This document shows positions 12,758 through 24,701 of a stretch of 64,000 bases of DNA, in pieces. The first letter of the stretch is position 1. The number at the start of each line of letters is the position of its first letter. Source of the stretch: Colius striatus (taxonomy: Eukaryota; Chordata; Aves; Coliiformes; Coliidae); contig NC_084769.1 of the NCBI RefSeq assembly GCF_028858725.1, forward strand, positions 2,225,001 through 2,289,000, given 5' to 3'. The translations under genes were made by a program, and so were the position numbers. Below the pieces are notes generated by a model, which was not told the DNA's origin, ran no database searches, and worked only from the letters and a program-made list of their open reading frames with translations.

Positions 12758-13248
12758 GTAGCAGTTATTCTGTGCTTCTTTCCTCTGCCGAGTTCAATAA
12801 TTCCACTAAGTACTCTCAGCAGCATTTCCTCTTCACCACTCCCTTTTCTCCTAACCATTTACATTAAGCATGTTTACATACATTCTGTGTTGTGGTCTGA
12901 TTTGTGTCAGACATTGATCTCGTTGTTTGTTAACTGTGTCCATATTCACTGTGTCTCTTTCTGACATTCCTCAGCCTAACTCAGTTCCACAGCGGAGTGA
13001 ACGTGTGTGTGTGTCTGTGCAATGGATCTTGAGCAATAATTACTACCCTGTATTCTCTTACAGTAGTTCTTATATATAACCCTAGGCAATATTCTTTGTT
13101 GTTTTGCTTTTTAAAACAACAAAGTTGGTTTTGGAGCTTTTGGAATCCTTTTCTTTGGGTTTTTTTCTCTCTTTTTGCACCAAAGCTGTGGAGTGCAGGA
13201 CTCTCCCTCCAGTCTGGCTTTGCAGCTTGTGTTTTCTTTCTTCTGCAG

Positions 13249-13359
13249 AAAGAGTACAGGAAAGATCTGGAGGAAGGTGTCAAAGGTAAAGGACTAACAG
13301 CTTTAGAGGAGACGCCAGAGATGTTGAGAGCAAAGAATGCAACTCAGATCCTGAATGAG
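13249..13359 (+). CDS. NEB: NEB exon, nebulin module 17 in window (37 aa)
   Basis: Opens KEYRKDLEEGVKGKGLTA, contains ETPEMLRAKNATQ and closes ILNE. Donor gtatgt, acceptor ttctgcag. Confidence 0.95.
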
Positions 13360-14433
13360 GTATGTCAACAGCTGCTTGGGATATGTCTGAATGGATGTAA
13401 CAGCCTGCAACTGGTAACTGCCTGTGGCTGTGTAGCATCACGTGGACTTGGTCATTCCCCAGAAATTCTTGAGTAGAGAGGAAAAAAGAATGTGTGTGAG
13501 TAACAAGGGATAAAACTGGGAGCCTGGACTTTTAAGGAGCTGTTTCCTGGCTTTGCAGTTACTGACAGGAACAGACAGAAGTGTTGTGAACAATAGTGGC
13601 CAAACCAAGGCTGTGCTGCAGCAGAGCCAAGCGTGGGAATCAGAGGTGTCACCTCTGTTTTTATAGGCTACGATCAGCTCCTGTTTTAAGAGCCTGAACA
13701 TCGTCAGGCTGAAAGCTGGAAAAAGCAACTTATTGCTTAGTTATGATATTGCTTTTAAGCAAAATACTCTCAAGGTGAGCATCCTTCCTAACAACACCCT
13801 TTTGTACTTAGTGGTGCGGAGTTTTAGACTTATTCAAAGAGCCTATATTTAGTTACCTGAATGTTACAGACACACTCAGATCAGTTCAGCAGAGCTGGCA
13901 TAGAGAGAAAGGAACCTTACCAATCTATACAAGATAAATCTTTTAGTGGAAGATCTCTTTGGGAGAGTGGCTGCTGCTGCACTGGGTTCTCAGGGAGACT
14001 ATTCCTTCCAAAGGGCCCAAATTGTCACAGACAAATGTGAAATGTGACAAATACACCATGTATTTTATTGGACACACTCAGTGTGAAGTGTCAGTGACCA
14101 ATCTTTACTACCACATGCATTTCATGCAGTGCTTGTTCTCTGTTGCTTCTCTTCTTAACAAGTTATTGAATTGCACCGATCACTAAAGGGACTTAACTTT
14201 GAGATTACTGGTGGGACAAGGAAGAGTGACCTTAATCCAACTGGCCTGAGTGTGCTCCACTTACTGCTGGCCATTTACTGGCTCATTATTCTTGATGGTT
14301 AAGTCATAAAGGACATTTTAATGGCATGTTTTGTGTGTTTAGTTGTGAGTGGATATTAATAGAATTCCTCTTTTGTGATGTGGCTGTGAGACCATCTGAA
14401 GTTGCTGAATTCATTTGCTGTCTTCACCTGCAG

Positions 14434-14547
14434 AAAGAGTACAAAAAAGCTTTGGACTTAGAGATCAGAGGAAAAGGTCTGACAGAACTGGCTTTGGAGA
14501 CACCAGATTTTGTGAGAGCAAAGAATGCCACTGACATTGCCAGCCAG
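14434..14547 (+). CDS. NEB: NEB exon, nebulin module 18 in window (38 aa)
   Basis: Opens KEYKKALDLEIRGKGLTE, contains ETPDFVRAKNATD and closes IASQ. The longest of the plain module exons. Donor gtctgt departs from consensus at +3. Confidence 0.95.
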
Positions 14548-14686
14548 GTCTGTTTGAATATCTCATGTATCACATCTGATGCCTTCTGTAAAGGAAATAA
14601 CTTCACAAGTTCTTTTTCTGATGAAAGCGAGTGAAAATTGTTGTCAAGATATAATTAAGCACCTAAATGTGAGCCTTCCCCAACAG

Positions 14687-14791
14687 ATCAAATACAAACA
14701 ACTGGCAGAAATGGAGAAAGCCAACTACACCAGCGTTGTCGATACGCCAGAGATTATTCACGCCCAGCAGGTCAAGAACCTCTCCAGCCAG
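14687..14791 (+). CDS. NEB: NEB exon, nebulin module 19 in window (35 aa)
   Basis: Opens IKYKQLAEMEKANYTSVVD, contains TPEIIHAQQVKN and closes LSSQ. Donor gtatct, acceptor caacag. Only 139 nt of intron upstream. Confidence 0.95.
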
Positions 14792-15236
14792 GTATCTGGA
14801 ATGAAGCAATTTATTCACTGCTCATGTGGGAACCTCCAGTGGACACTAGTTTGGAGCACCTGAACAGCTGCTTGTCCCACTATTCAGGAAACACAGCAGA
14901 ACAGCAAAGCCCTGATGTGGCATCTCTTGCTCTGAAATTCCTTTCATCGGGGTTTAATTATTTGTTGGTTTTAATACTGTATAAAATGAAACTATAGTTT
15001 CTATTCCTTGTGCAGTACCAGAGCTGATTTTGTTCTGAGTGCATTTAGCTTAATTTTCCTTCTCCTTAACAATCTAATGTTTAAGATAAACGTTACACAG
15101 TGGCATAATCTGCCTTTGCAACAGACACAGAGGTGCTCACAGTTCCGTAGAGATGGGTGTTATGCAACAAGAAGCAACGCCAGATTGTTCATGGGTGCTG
15201 TGCTGTTAATGGAATGTCTCTTGTCTTCTCTCTCAG

Positions 15237-15341
15237 AAAAAGTACAAAGAAGATGCAGAAAGGAGCATGCCATACTATGTGCCTGTAGCAGACACACCAG
15301 AAATGCAGAGAGTCCGTGAGAATCAAAAGAACTTTAGCACG
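15237..15341 (+). CDS. NEB: NEB exon, nebulin module 20 in window (35 aa)
   Basis: Opens KKYKEDAERSMPYYVPVAD, contains TPEMQRVRENQ and closes NFST. Donor gtaggt, acceptor tctcag. Confidence 0.95.
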
Positions 15342-15892
15342 GTAGGTGTGCAGACGATAACCACAGTGACCGTCACCAAGCAGGTCCCGATACCACCCTC
15401 TAATCCCAACTAGGCTGCCCCGGAGCTCTTCAGTTAGAGGATCCACTATGCATGCAGCAGCCTCCTTCTGCAGTAGCCAGGGAATCAGAACCATCCTGGC
15501 ATTTTCTTGAAAGAAACTTCCTGCTGCAGGGTTCTGACAATCCCTTTGCCAGTATCAGAGAGTTACAGAAGTGGTTGTCAGCGGGGCTACCTGCAGGACT
15601 GTATGGTCAGTAATAGGACTCCACATCTGACTTAAGTCTTTACCTTTCATTGCTGAGACTTGCTTTAGCTACAGTCTGACACCTTTCAGGATTTTTCAAT
15701 GAATCCAGCTGCAGATTTAAATGGGAATACTTGTAACAGGTACATTTTATATCACTGCTGCTGGTGGTGTAATTGCCTCCTTATAAGGTGTACTTGAAGC
15801 TATTTGATCTTCCCATCTTGAAAGAAAACCATGAGTAAACTTTTGTGATGTAGATTCAACATGTTAACATTTTGCTCCAACTTTTTCAACAG

Positions 15893-15997
15893 CTCCAGTA
15901 TCAGTGGGACCTGCAGAACAGTAAAGGAAAAGTTACAGCTGTGCAAGACACACCAGAAATGCTGCGTGTGAAAGAAAACCAGAAGAACTTCAGCTCG
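15893..15997 (+). CDS. NEB: NEB exon, nebulin module 21 in window (35 aa)
   Basis: Opens LQYQWDLQNSKGKVTAVQ, contains DTPEMLRVKENQ and closes NFSS. It is the last long module before the 31-residue repeats. The exon ends TCG and the donor is gtaccg, the first of a run of weak donors. Confidence 0.95.
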
Positions 15998-16729
15998 GTA
16001 CCGTTGTTTTCTGCTTTCAGTTCTCATTCCAAAGAACCCAGGTCGATATGGTTAATAAAAATAACTGGTTTGGGCTCTTTTATTACAGGTGCTTACGTTC
16101 TTGATCTATTTCAATGCAGATCAGAGCTTTTTTAAACAAACCTGGGTTTCTTTCTCAGCAGATTTAGCTACTTTTCACTCTTTCACATGCACATAGCTGT
16201 GCTAGGGCTAAACAATCGATCGTGTACTTTAAGTGATATTGCTAGTATCCACGTTGCTTTTGTCCTGCTACCATGTAAGTACTGTATCCTTGTTGTGTTG
16301 CAACTGTCTTCTCTCAGTGAAGAGCCAACTGTCTGCCTGACTTAGTTGACATGTCCTGTGTTACCATGAAGTGCCTAAAGTCTGCTCTGTCACTTGCCAT
16401 GAGGAGCTAGCTGGAAGGCATTTGTGTAAAACATAATGAACCAAGCTGAAACAAACAGAACAAATTAGAGCAGATACTGTCCTTCAGTCCAGAAACTATT
16501 AAAATGGTTTTATATCTTCCTTAAAATGCATCCTCACAAGTATAAATGACCATCCCTCCCCTTTTTGGCACTCATGGTAGGACAGACTTCAGACAGGCAG
16601 GTGATCCTCTGAGCTGGCTTTCAGCCTGCCCTGTTGTGGACCAACTTCATGAGCTTGTACTCACTCTTCAGGAGAAAGGATGTTGTGTTTTGTATGCTTA
16701 ACCTTTTTGTCTTCATTCTAAATGTTAAG

Positions 16730-16822
16730 ATTTTATATAAAGAAGATATTGGAACTGGAACTACTATTGAAAAGACACCAGAGATGCAGAGAGTTAAACG
16801 AACCCAGGATGCAATCAGCTCG
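16730..16822 (+). CDS. NEB: NEB exon, 31-aa simple repeat 1
   Basis: Opens ILYKEDIGTGTTIEK, contains TPEMQRVKRTQ and closes AISS. It is the first 93-nt simple-repeat exon of the Z-disc-proximal region. Acceptor is gttaag, an unusual AAG with the pyrimidine tract set back; donor gtacaa. Confidence 0.93.
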
Positions 16823-18570
16823 GTACAAAAGAATTGATTCTCAATACACTACCAGTGCTAATTCAACTTGAAATAATTTCCCCCTCCCCACCTTATTTCT
16901 TTCAGTGTTGCTAACAGTGGTTTGACAGTAATCCATCCAACTAAGGGCTACTTTCTAAAAGGTTTTGCCTACTCTTATTACTTTAACAGTAATCTTTCTA
17001 ATGATTAACGTTCTATTTGTTACTTACAATCCATTTCTAAAACATGGAAGCTCTTGCCATCATTTTAATCTCATCCTAAGCACAGTTTATTTAGCACAGA
17101 GTCAAGGAATCATTTAGGTTAGAGGACCACTTTGAGACCACCTACTCCAACCCCACTGCTCAAGCAGAATCAGCTAGAGCAGGTTGCCTTAGGACCGCAT
17201 CCAGTGGAGCTCTGAGCGTCTCATGGGGTGAAGGCTCCAGCACCTCTCTGGGCAACCTGTTCCACTGTCTGACCACCCTCACAGTACAAAAGTGTTTTTC
17301 TGTGTTCAGATGGAATTCCCTGGTCTTTAGTTTGTGCCCCTTGCCTCCTGTCACTGAAGCACAGCCGAGACGAGCAGCTCCCTCTTCTCATTCCCTCTCA
17401 CCGGGTATTTAAACACCTTGATCAGTGTTGTCCAGGTCATCATGCAGGTGACTAAGGAGGGGATCAAACACTGTTTGTGTGACCCTTGGGGTACTCCACT
17501 GGTGGCTGCCTCCCACCAGCCCTCGTGCCACTGACCAACGTGCTCTGGGCCCCACCGTGCAGCCTCACCCACGCTCTGTTGGCTTGTCTCTGAGGGCAAA
17601 CAGTGTCAAAAGCCTCATCAAAGCATGTGTTTGTGTTCTGCAAAAAGCTGTAACACTCTCAGGTTGGAATAATCCTAAACCTTACATGTCTTTTGGAATT
17701 GGTGAGTAATGTTCACGCTCTCTTTGAGTGCTGATGTGATTTTAGTGTGAGAGCTACTAACACTCCAGCTCTTTGTTTGTGTTCAATATGTCCTTGTGAA
17801 ATGCTCTTCTTTCTTCTTTTGTTATAAGTAGAAATGCAAATAGCACTGTAAGGGTTAACCTGTTGTGTGATGACTCCCACCTTTACTGAATATGATGGGT
17901 TCTTTTTACAAAGCCCAAATTCTCCTTTATTGGTACAAAACCTACCCCAAAAAAATGAACTTCAAAGGCATTTGCAGCTGTTTTAGGAAGTCCTCTGGTG
18001 AAGGAGTTCACTGTGAATGCTGTTCACAGTGACATTTCATCAGCAGCTAAAGTTACCTTCTAACAGGTTCCCTGTGAAGGTGATGGTATTCCTTTAACAG
18101 CAGCTCTCTGTTCATGTTGAGGCCAGCGAGAGACCGAGATCAGGCTTTTTATGCATCCCCATGTGAATCTAGATGCCTGTTTCAATGCCATCAGGCTAAA
18201 ATCTGCAGGGAGTTGTTTTAATATCCCTATTATTTTGGAACTGGGTGCAAGAGACCTTGCAATGGTTCTGAGCTGTTATAAACAGGGGACTTGCTCTCGC
18301 TGAGATGCATTTTAAGCTTCAATCAAAAAGATTCAGGCTCAAGCAAGACTCTGTCAGCAAAGTTCTTGTTGAAGTGCTTTGTAGGAGTGTGGCAGAGCTG
18401 TCTGAGCCTAACAGAAGGTTCCTTGATGATTTCCTTCTATCAGAATACACTTAGTACCCAAGACACAAAGTGTAAAGGCCCCGTGTTTCTTTATCCACGC
18501 AACTTGTGACACATCCATGTGCCTGCTGTGCTTTAATGCTCTTTTTTTTGTAACATCTGTGCCTTTGTAG
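16823..18570. other. 1.75-kb NEB intron carrying a CR1 relic
   Basis: Apart from the CR1 relic at about 17100-17625 I see no exon or other element here. Confidence 0.5.
17100..17625 (-). mobile_element. CR1 LINE fragment, old
   Basis: Starts ggaatcatttaggtt, continues with ctggtctttagtttgtgcc and a tgggccccacc block. This is the reverse complement of the CR1 3' part and adjoining ORF2, antisense to NEB. Diverged, with small indels. Confidence 0.75.
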
Positions 18571-18663
18571 ATTAAGTACAAGGAGAATATTGGGAAAGGA
18601 ACTCCAATCCCTGACCTGCCAGAAGTGAAGCGAGTCAAGGAGACGCAGAAGCACATCAGTTCG
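18571..18663 (+). CDS. NEB: NEB exon, 31-aa simple repeat 2
   Basis: Opens IKYKENIGKGTPIPDLP, contains EVKRVKETQKH and closes ISS. The IPDLPEVKRVKETQ variant is a recognisable conserved vertebrate nebulin repeat. Donor gtaatg. Confidence 0.95.
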
Positions 18664-20043
18664 GTAATGGCCGGTGTTTGCTGGTGCAGAGCTCGAGCTC
18701 CAGCCTTTGGTGGTGTTTGTGGGTATTTATTGTTGAAGGGAGAACAGATCTCTTACATCCCTGTATTCAGCAGCAGGCAGCTTAAATAGCTGAGTTTCAC
18801 AGCCATCGTTACAACCAGCCACTTTCACGTGTTGCTTCTGTGACCTCAGCACAGAGCTGAAAACGAATAGATAGCCAGATGATGTCTGGTAATTGGTCTG
18901 AAAACAAATGGGCCAGCTAGACAGAGCTTTGTGGCAAAAAAACCCTCCAATTGGAGCCTTTTCTGTAGTCACAAAGCCTTGTGACAACTGTAAATGGAAG
19001 CAGCTCCTGGCTCTTCCCAGGTCTAGTCAAGGGTGGGCTTTAGTAACCACGACCTGCTCTCCTGATTCTGAGCCGTTGCTGCTTTACTCTGATCTCTGCT
19101 CACAGAGCTGAGGCAGGACATGGGCTGGGGCTGACAGGTGCTGAGGAGCTCTGACACCCGTAGAATGAATATCTCACGACTTGCCCTTCTTGATTGTCCG
19201 AGTCCCATCTCCCTTTTGAGCTGTGGATGATGCCCATGTGTTTTACAGCTCCCTTTTGCACCTCTGAGGTGGGGTTTTCCCCAATGATTCTTCATTTTTC
19301 CCTAACCTTTTACACCATTTCCCTTGCTGTGATTGCTTTCTTTTGACTTTTTCTTTTCTTTGTTTCAATGCCATGGAGCAGTGAATTTTTTTGTTAGTTT
19401 CTTTTGTTGCAACTATTTCACATGTTGCTAGAGGCACCGGGAAGGCATTTGTAATGTATTCCTACATGGCTGGCTTTGAAACCAGGCCAGGCATCTCCTA
19501 TGCAACCCTTTCATGAAATAATGCAACTTGTTTTAAATCAAACCATCAGAGGTTAAGTTAAACCTAGTAACCTGAGAGCTAGAACTCCATTACTTTTCTT
19601 ACTAGAAGCCTCAACCAAAGTAAAATGATACAAACAGGCACAGAGATCAGAATGAAACGGAGCCCACAGCAAAGGGGTTTTGTGTCAGAAATGGTTCAGT
19701 TGGCAGCATTTTAAACCCCCCTCCAGAAACACTGGCTGCCTGAAAGGTAATATTAGTACAGTTCCTAATGAAAAGCAAAACACACCCTGCCAGGTCAGCA
19801 GGGTATTTAACCTGGTGCCCTACCACAGTGAAGCATTCTCCTGGCTTCAGTGTGCTCAAGCACCTCGACATTTAGCGCTGAGCTGGTGACTGTACTGTTA
19901 AAGGTGCACACTGAGCACCATCAGTCGTGCACACATTCACATACCACCCCAGGTTATGGTTACCTAGGGGCCAGGTGAATTATCTATCCAAATGTGCTGC
20001 AGTTGTTGATCTTCTCACCTTGCTGGGTGCTTGTGTTCTGCAG
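18664..20043. other. 1.4-kb NEB intron with no recognised content
   Basis: Non-coding; no repeat exon, CR1 tail or RNA gene recognised. Confidence 0.5.
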
Positions 20044-20136
20044 GTGTTGTACAAAGAGGACCTAGGGACAGGTATCCCCACCCCTGTCACTCCAGAAATA
20101 GAGCGAGTCAAACGCAATCAAGAACACATTAGCTCG
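20044..20136 (+). CDS. NEB: NEB exon, 31-aa simple repeat 3
   Basis: Opens VLYKEDLGTGIPTPVTPE, contains IERVKRNQEH and closes ISS. It starts the nearly identical run of repeats. Exon ends TCG, donor gtattt, matching U1 consensus poorly. Confidence 0.95.
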
Positions 20137-20623
20137 GTATTTAAACCAATAAATCTCTCTCTATATATATATAACAACTCCTTTTTTTGCATAACACCCT
20201 AACATGTAATCTGGTTTTCTCCAGTGGTTGAGAATCTCACCCTGTCTTTTCCCTGCCAGTATTTTTAACCCGTTTATATTCCACCTGTTTGCACTTTAAC
20301 TTTTCTTTTCTTGTGATTTACACCTTCTTGTGCTTTTTCTTTTGTTTTTCTTAAGAACCAAAACTGGGCATAAGCTGTGAAATTAACGTGGTGTTTCTCT
20401 CCATGGTGGTTTTATCTTCACCCTTTATCCTCTGCTATCTGCAGTCATTCTGCTTCCAGAATAATCAACCATCAGCCTCTTCCTTAATGTTTGCCTCTAG
20501 AACAAGTGTGCATTTCATGAAGAAGTGATCCTAACGCTAACCATAACTTACCAAACAGCCAGATTTCATGGTTTTGCCTGTGTTGAGTGGGGTTTTCCTT
20601 GGAAACTTTCTTGTACCTCACAG

Positions 20624-20716
20624 GTGTTGTACAAAGAGGGCTTAGGGACTGGCACCCCGACACCAGTCACTCCGGAGATGGAGAGAGTCAGACGTAACCA
20701 AGAGAACATTAGCTCG
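20624..20716 (+). CDS. NEB: NEB exon, 31-aa simple repeat 4
   Basis: Opens VLYKEGLGTGTPTPVTPE, contains MERVRRNQEN (Arg where the other repeats have Lys) and closes ISS. Exon ends TCG, donor gtattg. Confidence 0.95.
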
Positions 20717-21138
20717 GTATTGCCAAATGGAACAAACCCTGCCATTTCACATCCCAAGCCAATCCCTTTAACTCCTCCATAGTATTTCCTTTCAATTCTC
20801 TGTTGAGCTTTGAACAACCCTTTATCAAGTCACTAAAACCCTGGCGGTGTCCTTATATTGTAACGTTTCACTCAGCCTAACTTAGTGGTCTGAGCTTTTA
20901 ACCTGCTAAAACACTTAAATGGCAACTTCTTTTTATTCCCAGTGGAACATGAGGAGTCTGAGTGATGCCAGCCTCCTCCTCAGTCCTTCTAACAGTCTTC
21001 AGACTCCCCACACTGGTTGCACTGCAAACGAGAAAGGAATTCCTAACACTTCCAAAAGCAAAGCAGCGTGGTGCAGCTCACCTGTGTTGTCTCTTATTCC
21101 TGCTTTTGCTGTGTTGGGTGTGTTTTAATATCCTACAG

Positions 21139-21206
21139 GTCTTTGTAAGGAAACCTGGGTTGCATTCCCATATCCCTGCAATTTGAAAAGACAAACAATG
21201 CATCTG
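21139..21206 (+). pseudogene. Possible decayed NEB simple-repeat exon
   Basis: After an acceptor-like ctacag the sequence aligns by eye with the start and part of the 3' half of the 31-aa repeat exons (gt.tttgta.agga, cctggg, tccc.atccctg, then a gacaaac.aatgca block resembling the VKRNQ codons). It breaks frame, stops early at a TGA and has no donor in the right place. It sits between two live repeat exons. The match is loose, so this is a hypothesis. Confidence 0.35.
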
Positions 21207-21785
21207 TATGGAAAAAGTAATGGATTTCTGTCCAGATTGTTTCTACTCCTAACACAGGCCAGTCAAACGACCATTCTGTCAGCATTTGCTGTGTTAATTA
21301 GAGCAGCTTATGACTGATTTTGGCTCCCTCTGACCCAATCCAGACGTGACAGATAGGAAATCCAGTCCTGACCTGGGATGAACAGGACAGTGCAGAGAGT
21401 TGTCCCTCTCTCTCACGCTGATGTGCCTGTTTAGGAATCTGAGAGGCAAAGCTGCTCACGGGAGCATCTTTTGGTTTGAGTGAGCAGACTTCTTCACCAC
21501 AGACCCTTCAGGTTACTTGGCTCAAGCCAAGCTTTGCCCCCTTGCAGTTCTTGCTGGCAGTGTTTGTGTGCACCCAGGTGAGGTGACAACAAACCTGCTG
21601 GCTATTGTCACTGCCTTTTTCTTTGGTAGCCTTTGAACAGGGCTGACAACACTCTTGTTTTTCATGCCTTGGAAGTTTTGCTGTATTAAATGACTTGTAT
21701 TCTCTCTCTCTCTCCTCCCTTTCCTCCTCTTTCCCTCCCTTTCTCTTTGTTTTTTTGTTTTTCACACTTCCCTGTTGCCACACAG

Positions 21786-21878
21786 GTGTTGTACAAAGAG
21801 GGGCTGGGGGTTGGCACCCCGGTACCTGTCACTCCTGAGATGGAGAGGGTCAAACGCAATCAAGAGATCTGTAGCTCG
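21786..21878 (+). CDS. NEB: NEB exon, 31-aa simple repeat 5 (Cys variant)
   Basis: Opens VLYKEGLGVGTPVPVTPE, contains MERVKRNQEIC and closes SS. The Cys before SS is shared with the exons at 22425 and 25389. Exon ends TCG, donor gtatct. Confidence 0.95.
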
Positions 21879-22424
21879 GTATCTTTTAGTCCTTTAAGAG
21901 GAAACAAAAAGCTCCCTATAACTATTTAACACCCATACGTTTTTCTCCTCCCTCCAATTAACTTGCAAACATAGGGCCATCCCCTTTCTGCCATGACATG
22001 TTTGAATCACTGTTAGGTTTATGTACTTCTTTTTTAAGGGGAGCTTTTAATAATCCTACTACTTGATGCTTCACATCCTTTAATGCTTAAAGCTTTCTCT
22101 GATTCTTAAAGCTTCCTTAACCTTGAAGTGGTTTTGAGATTTAGGAAACAAAAAAGGGTGGGTTTTTTTTGTTTGCTTGCTGACTTCCATTCCTCCCATG
22201 CTTTATTGTCCTGCTGAGAAATAGGATGCAGCATTTCTAGCTCTCAGAAGATCTCCTCTGAAGGTATCACAACTGGTGACTGCTTCTACTTCCTAATTTG
22301 TCCTGCTCTCTAGTACATTTAGTGGGCATAGATATGATATGTGTTATCTCCATCACATGCAGTGGGTGGGGGTGGTTGTTTTTTGTCCTTAACTGTTGTT
22401 TTACACTCCCATGCTGCCATATAG

Positions 22425-22517
22425 GTGTTGTACAAAGAGGATCTGGGGACAGGCACCCCCACACCTGTCACTCCTGAGATTGAAAGAGTCAAACGCAATC
22501 AAGAAATCTGTAGCTCG
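22425..22517 (+). CDS. NEB: NEB exon, 31-aa simple repeat 6 (Cys variant)
   Basis: Opens VLYKEDLGTGTPTPVTPE, contains IERVKRNQEIC and closes SS. Acceptor atatag, donor gtattt. The downstream intron resembles that after the exon at 23734. Confidence 0.95.
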
Positions 22518-23733
22518 GTATTTTTGGGGCTTTCAAAAGCAGCACTTTCCCTTTTAATCTGTTTTCAAGCGATTTTAACCACTCCCTATCCCCCCCCAAA
22601 AAAGCTAGTGTTTCCCTGTAATCAATTTACACACAAAAGAAGCTCCTGTTCCTCTCATTTTGGGCTTTTTTCCTCTGTAGTTATCACTCACTTGGTTTTG
22701 CTTAGATCACCTTGCTAATGATAACTCTTAGATCCCCTTTTTTCCATCTTCCTTTGCACTTGGAAAGTATTTATTTTCTTCTTTAATATCTGTTTTTCCT
22801 TTGTTAATCACTTCAATCCTTGGCTGTTGGGTTGGGTTTTTTTTTTCCACCCCCCCCTTGGTTTTACCACATATGAAAACTAAAACCTGTGTTGCCTGAC
22901 ACAAGTGTGTGGCTGTGGCCTCGGTGTAGCAGTGCTCCTTGCCACTGTGCCCTGCTGTGATGCTTGTGGAAGGGGTAAATGAACCAGAACTGATGTCTTT
23001 GCTCCCTCTGCAGCGTGTCTGAGGATGCTTTCTGCCTTTAGGCTCAAAGGTTGTAATACAGTTGGCTCAAACCTCCAGCTGGTGTAGAAGCTGCTCTAGA
23101 TGTGTCGGTAGCACAGGCTTGCAGGGTGAAACAATGAGTAGCATTGGGATGTTTCTCAGGGTGAGGAAAGTCACCTGAGCCAGGAGGGCACCAGCAACTG
23201 TGATTCCTCAGGTACCATTTCCACACTCCTGTGGAAATGTCTCCGTGTCCTTCCTGTAATAAGCACATCAGGTCCTTTCACAGTGACCTCTGGCCAGTAG
23301 GGAGTGTTGTGTGGGGAATGGATGGCTCTTTGTTGAGGTGTGTGTGTGTTTGGAAACACTGTCACGAAGCTACACTGGGACCTGATCCTCCAAGGGATCA
23401 AGTACAGCCAGGAAAAGGCTTACCTTGCTGCTAGTGAAAAGACAAGACTGCACTCATGATTTATCTAGAGCTCCAGTCTTCTGACTACACACCAGCTCTA
23501 AGTAGGACTTCAGCAAGCCAGGAAGGTGTCCTGAGCCCTGGTAGAAGTCAGACCCGTGTGTTAGTGTTTCACTCAGTTTCTCACTTGAATGGACTTCTTT
23601 GCAATCCCCATGTTTATTGAAGGCATCTCAGAAACACCTCCCTCGTGTTGTGTGTGTTCCCTCAGCAAGCAGAGCGCTGCTGTTCCTTGCTTGCTCCTTT
23701 CCCCCTCTTTAATGCAGCCGTGTTGCCCCACAG

Positions 23734-23826
23734 GTGTTGTACAAAGAGGACGTGGGGACAGGAACCCCAACGCCCGTCACTCCCGAGATCCAGCGAGCCA
23801 AACGCAATCAAGAACACTTGAGCTCG
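23734..23826 (+). CDS. NEB: NEB exon, 31-aa simple repeat 7
   Basis: Opens VLYKEDVGTGTPTPVTPE, contains IQRAKRNQEH and closes LSS. IQRA in place of MERV and LSS in place of ISS are private changes. Donor gtattt. The upstream 45 nt of intron are nearly the same as those before the exon at 24609. Confidence 0.95.
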
Positions 23827-23884
23827 GTATTTTAGTGTGACAAGCAGAAGAAAATCCCTTTTAATCTATTTTAAAATACCTCTA

Positions 23885-23905
23885 ACACACACACACACAC
23901 ACACA
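23885..23905. repeat. (CA)n microsatellite
   Basis: A run of about ten CA dinucleotides in the intron just after a NEB repeat exon. Confidence 0.9.
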
Positions 23906-24608
23906 TCTTGCTCCCCTGTAATCAACTTACAGAAAACAACACTCTCCTGGTCCCTTTGAGGTTTTTCCCCCACGATTATTACTGACACCACTCTTGTTCC
24001 TCTTCTCTTACGTCATCCTCATCATAACTTTGATTTCCCCCTTTCTTTTGATATTTCTTATGTTTTAACTTTTTTTTCTCCTCTTAAAAAACACCCTGTT
24101 TTCCTTCCCTTTGTTACAACAACCCCTAGTTTTGTTGTGTGTGTGGGGGAGTGTTTTCTCCTGATTTTACTTACTTTCACATGAGGACTAAACTCCCGAG
24201 TGCCTGACACAAACCCCGTGGGTAACAGAGCTCTAAGGCTTGCCAGTGGCACCTGCTGGGATGTTTCTGGAAAGGGGAAATGCAGCAGAAGCGATGTCTG
24301 TGTTCCTTTGGTGTTGGATTTGGCACTTTCTGCCTTCAGGGTGTTTTTAATGGCCTGGTGTTGCTCAGTTATGCCGTGTAGCTCGTGAGGAGCAAACAGA
24401 GCAGATCCTGTAGCTTGCTGCCAAAGGGCATCGCAGAGCACTGATGTTCAGCTGTGTAGTTTTGAGGAGCATTTTAATTGTTCTCTTTTATTCCAGGCTT
24501 TAGCTCAAGAGTGCCTTTGTGAACCATTCAGGCTGTTCTCTCAGCAGTGTCACTGTTGCCTGCTTCTTCCTTTTTCCCCCTCTTTAATGCAGCTGTGTTG
24601 CCCCACAG

Positions 24609-24701
24609 GTGTTGTACAAAGAGGACGTGGGGACAGGAACCCCAATACCTGTCACTCCTGAGGTTGAGAGAGTCAAACGCAATCAAGAACACATTAGCTC
24701 G
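24609..24701 (+). CDS. NEB: NEB exon, 31-aa simple repeat 8
   Basis: Opens VLYKEDVGTGTPIPVTPE, contains VERVKRNQEH and closes ISS. Near-copy of the previous exon including its upstream intron. Exon ends TCG, donor gtattt. Confidence 0.95.
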
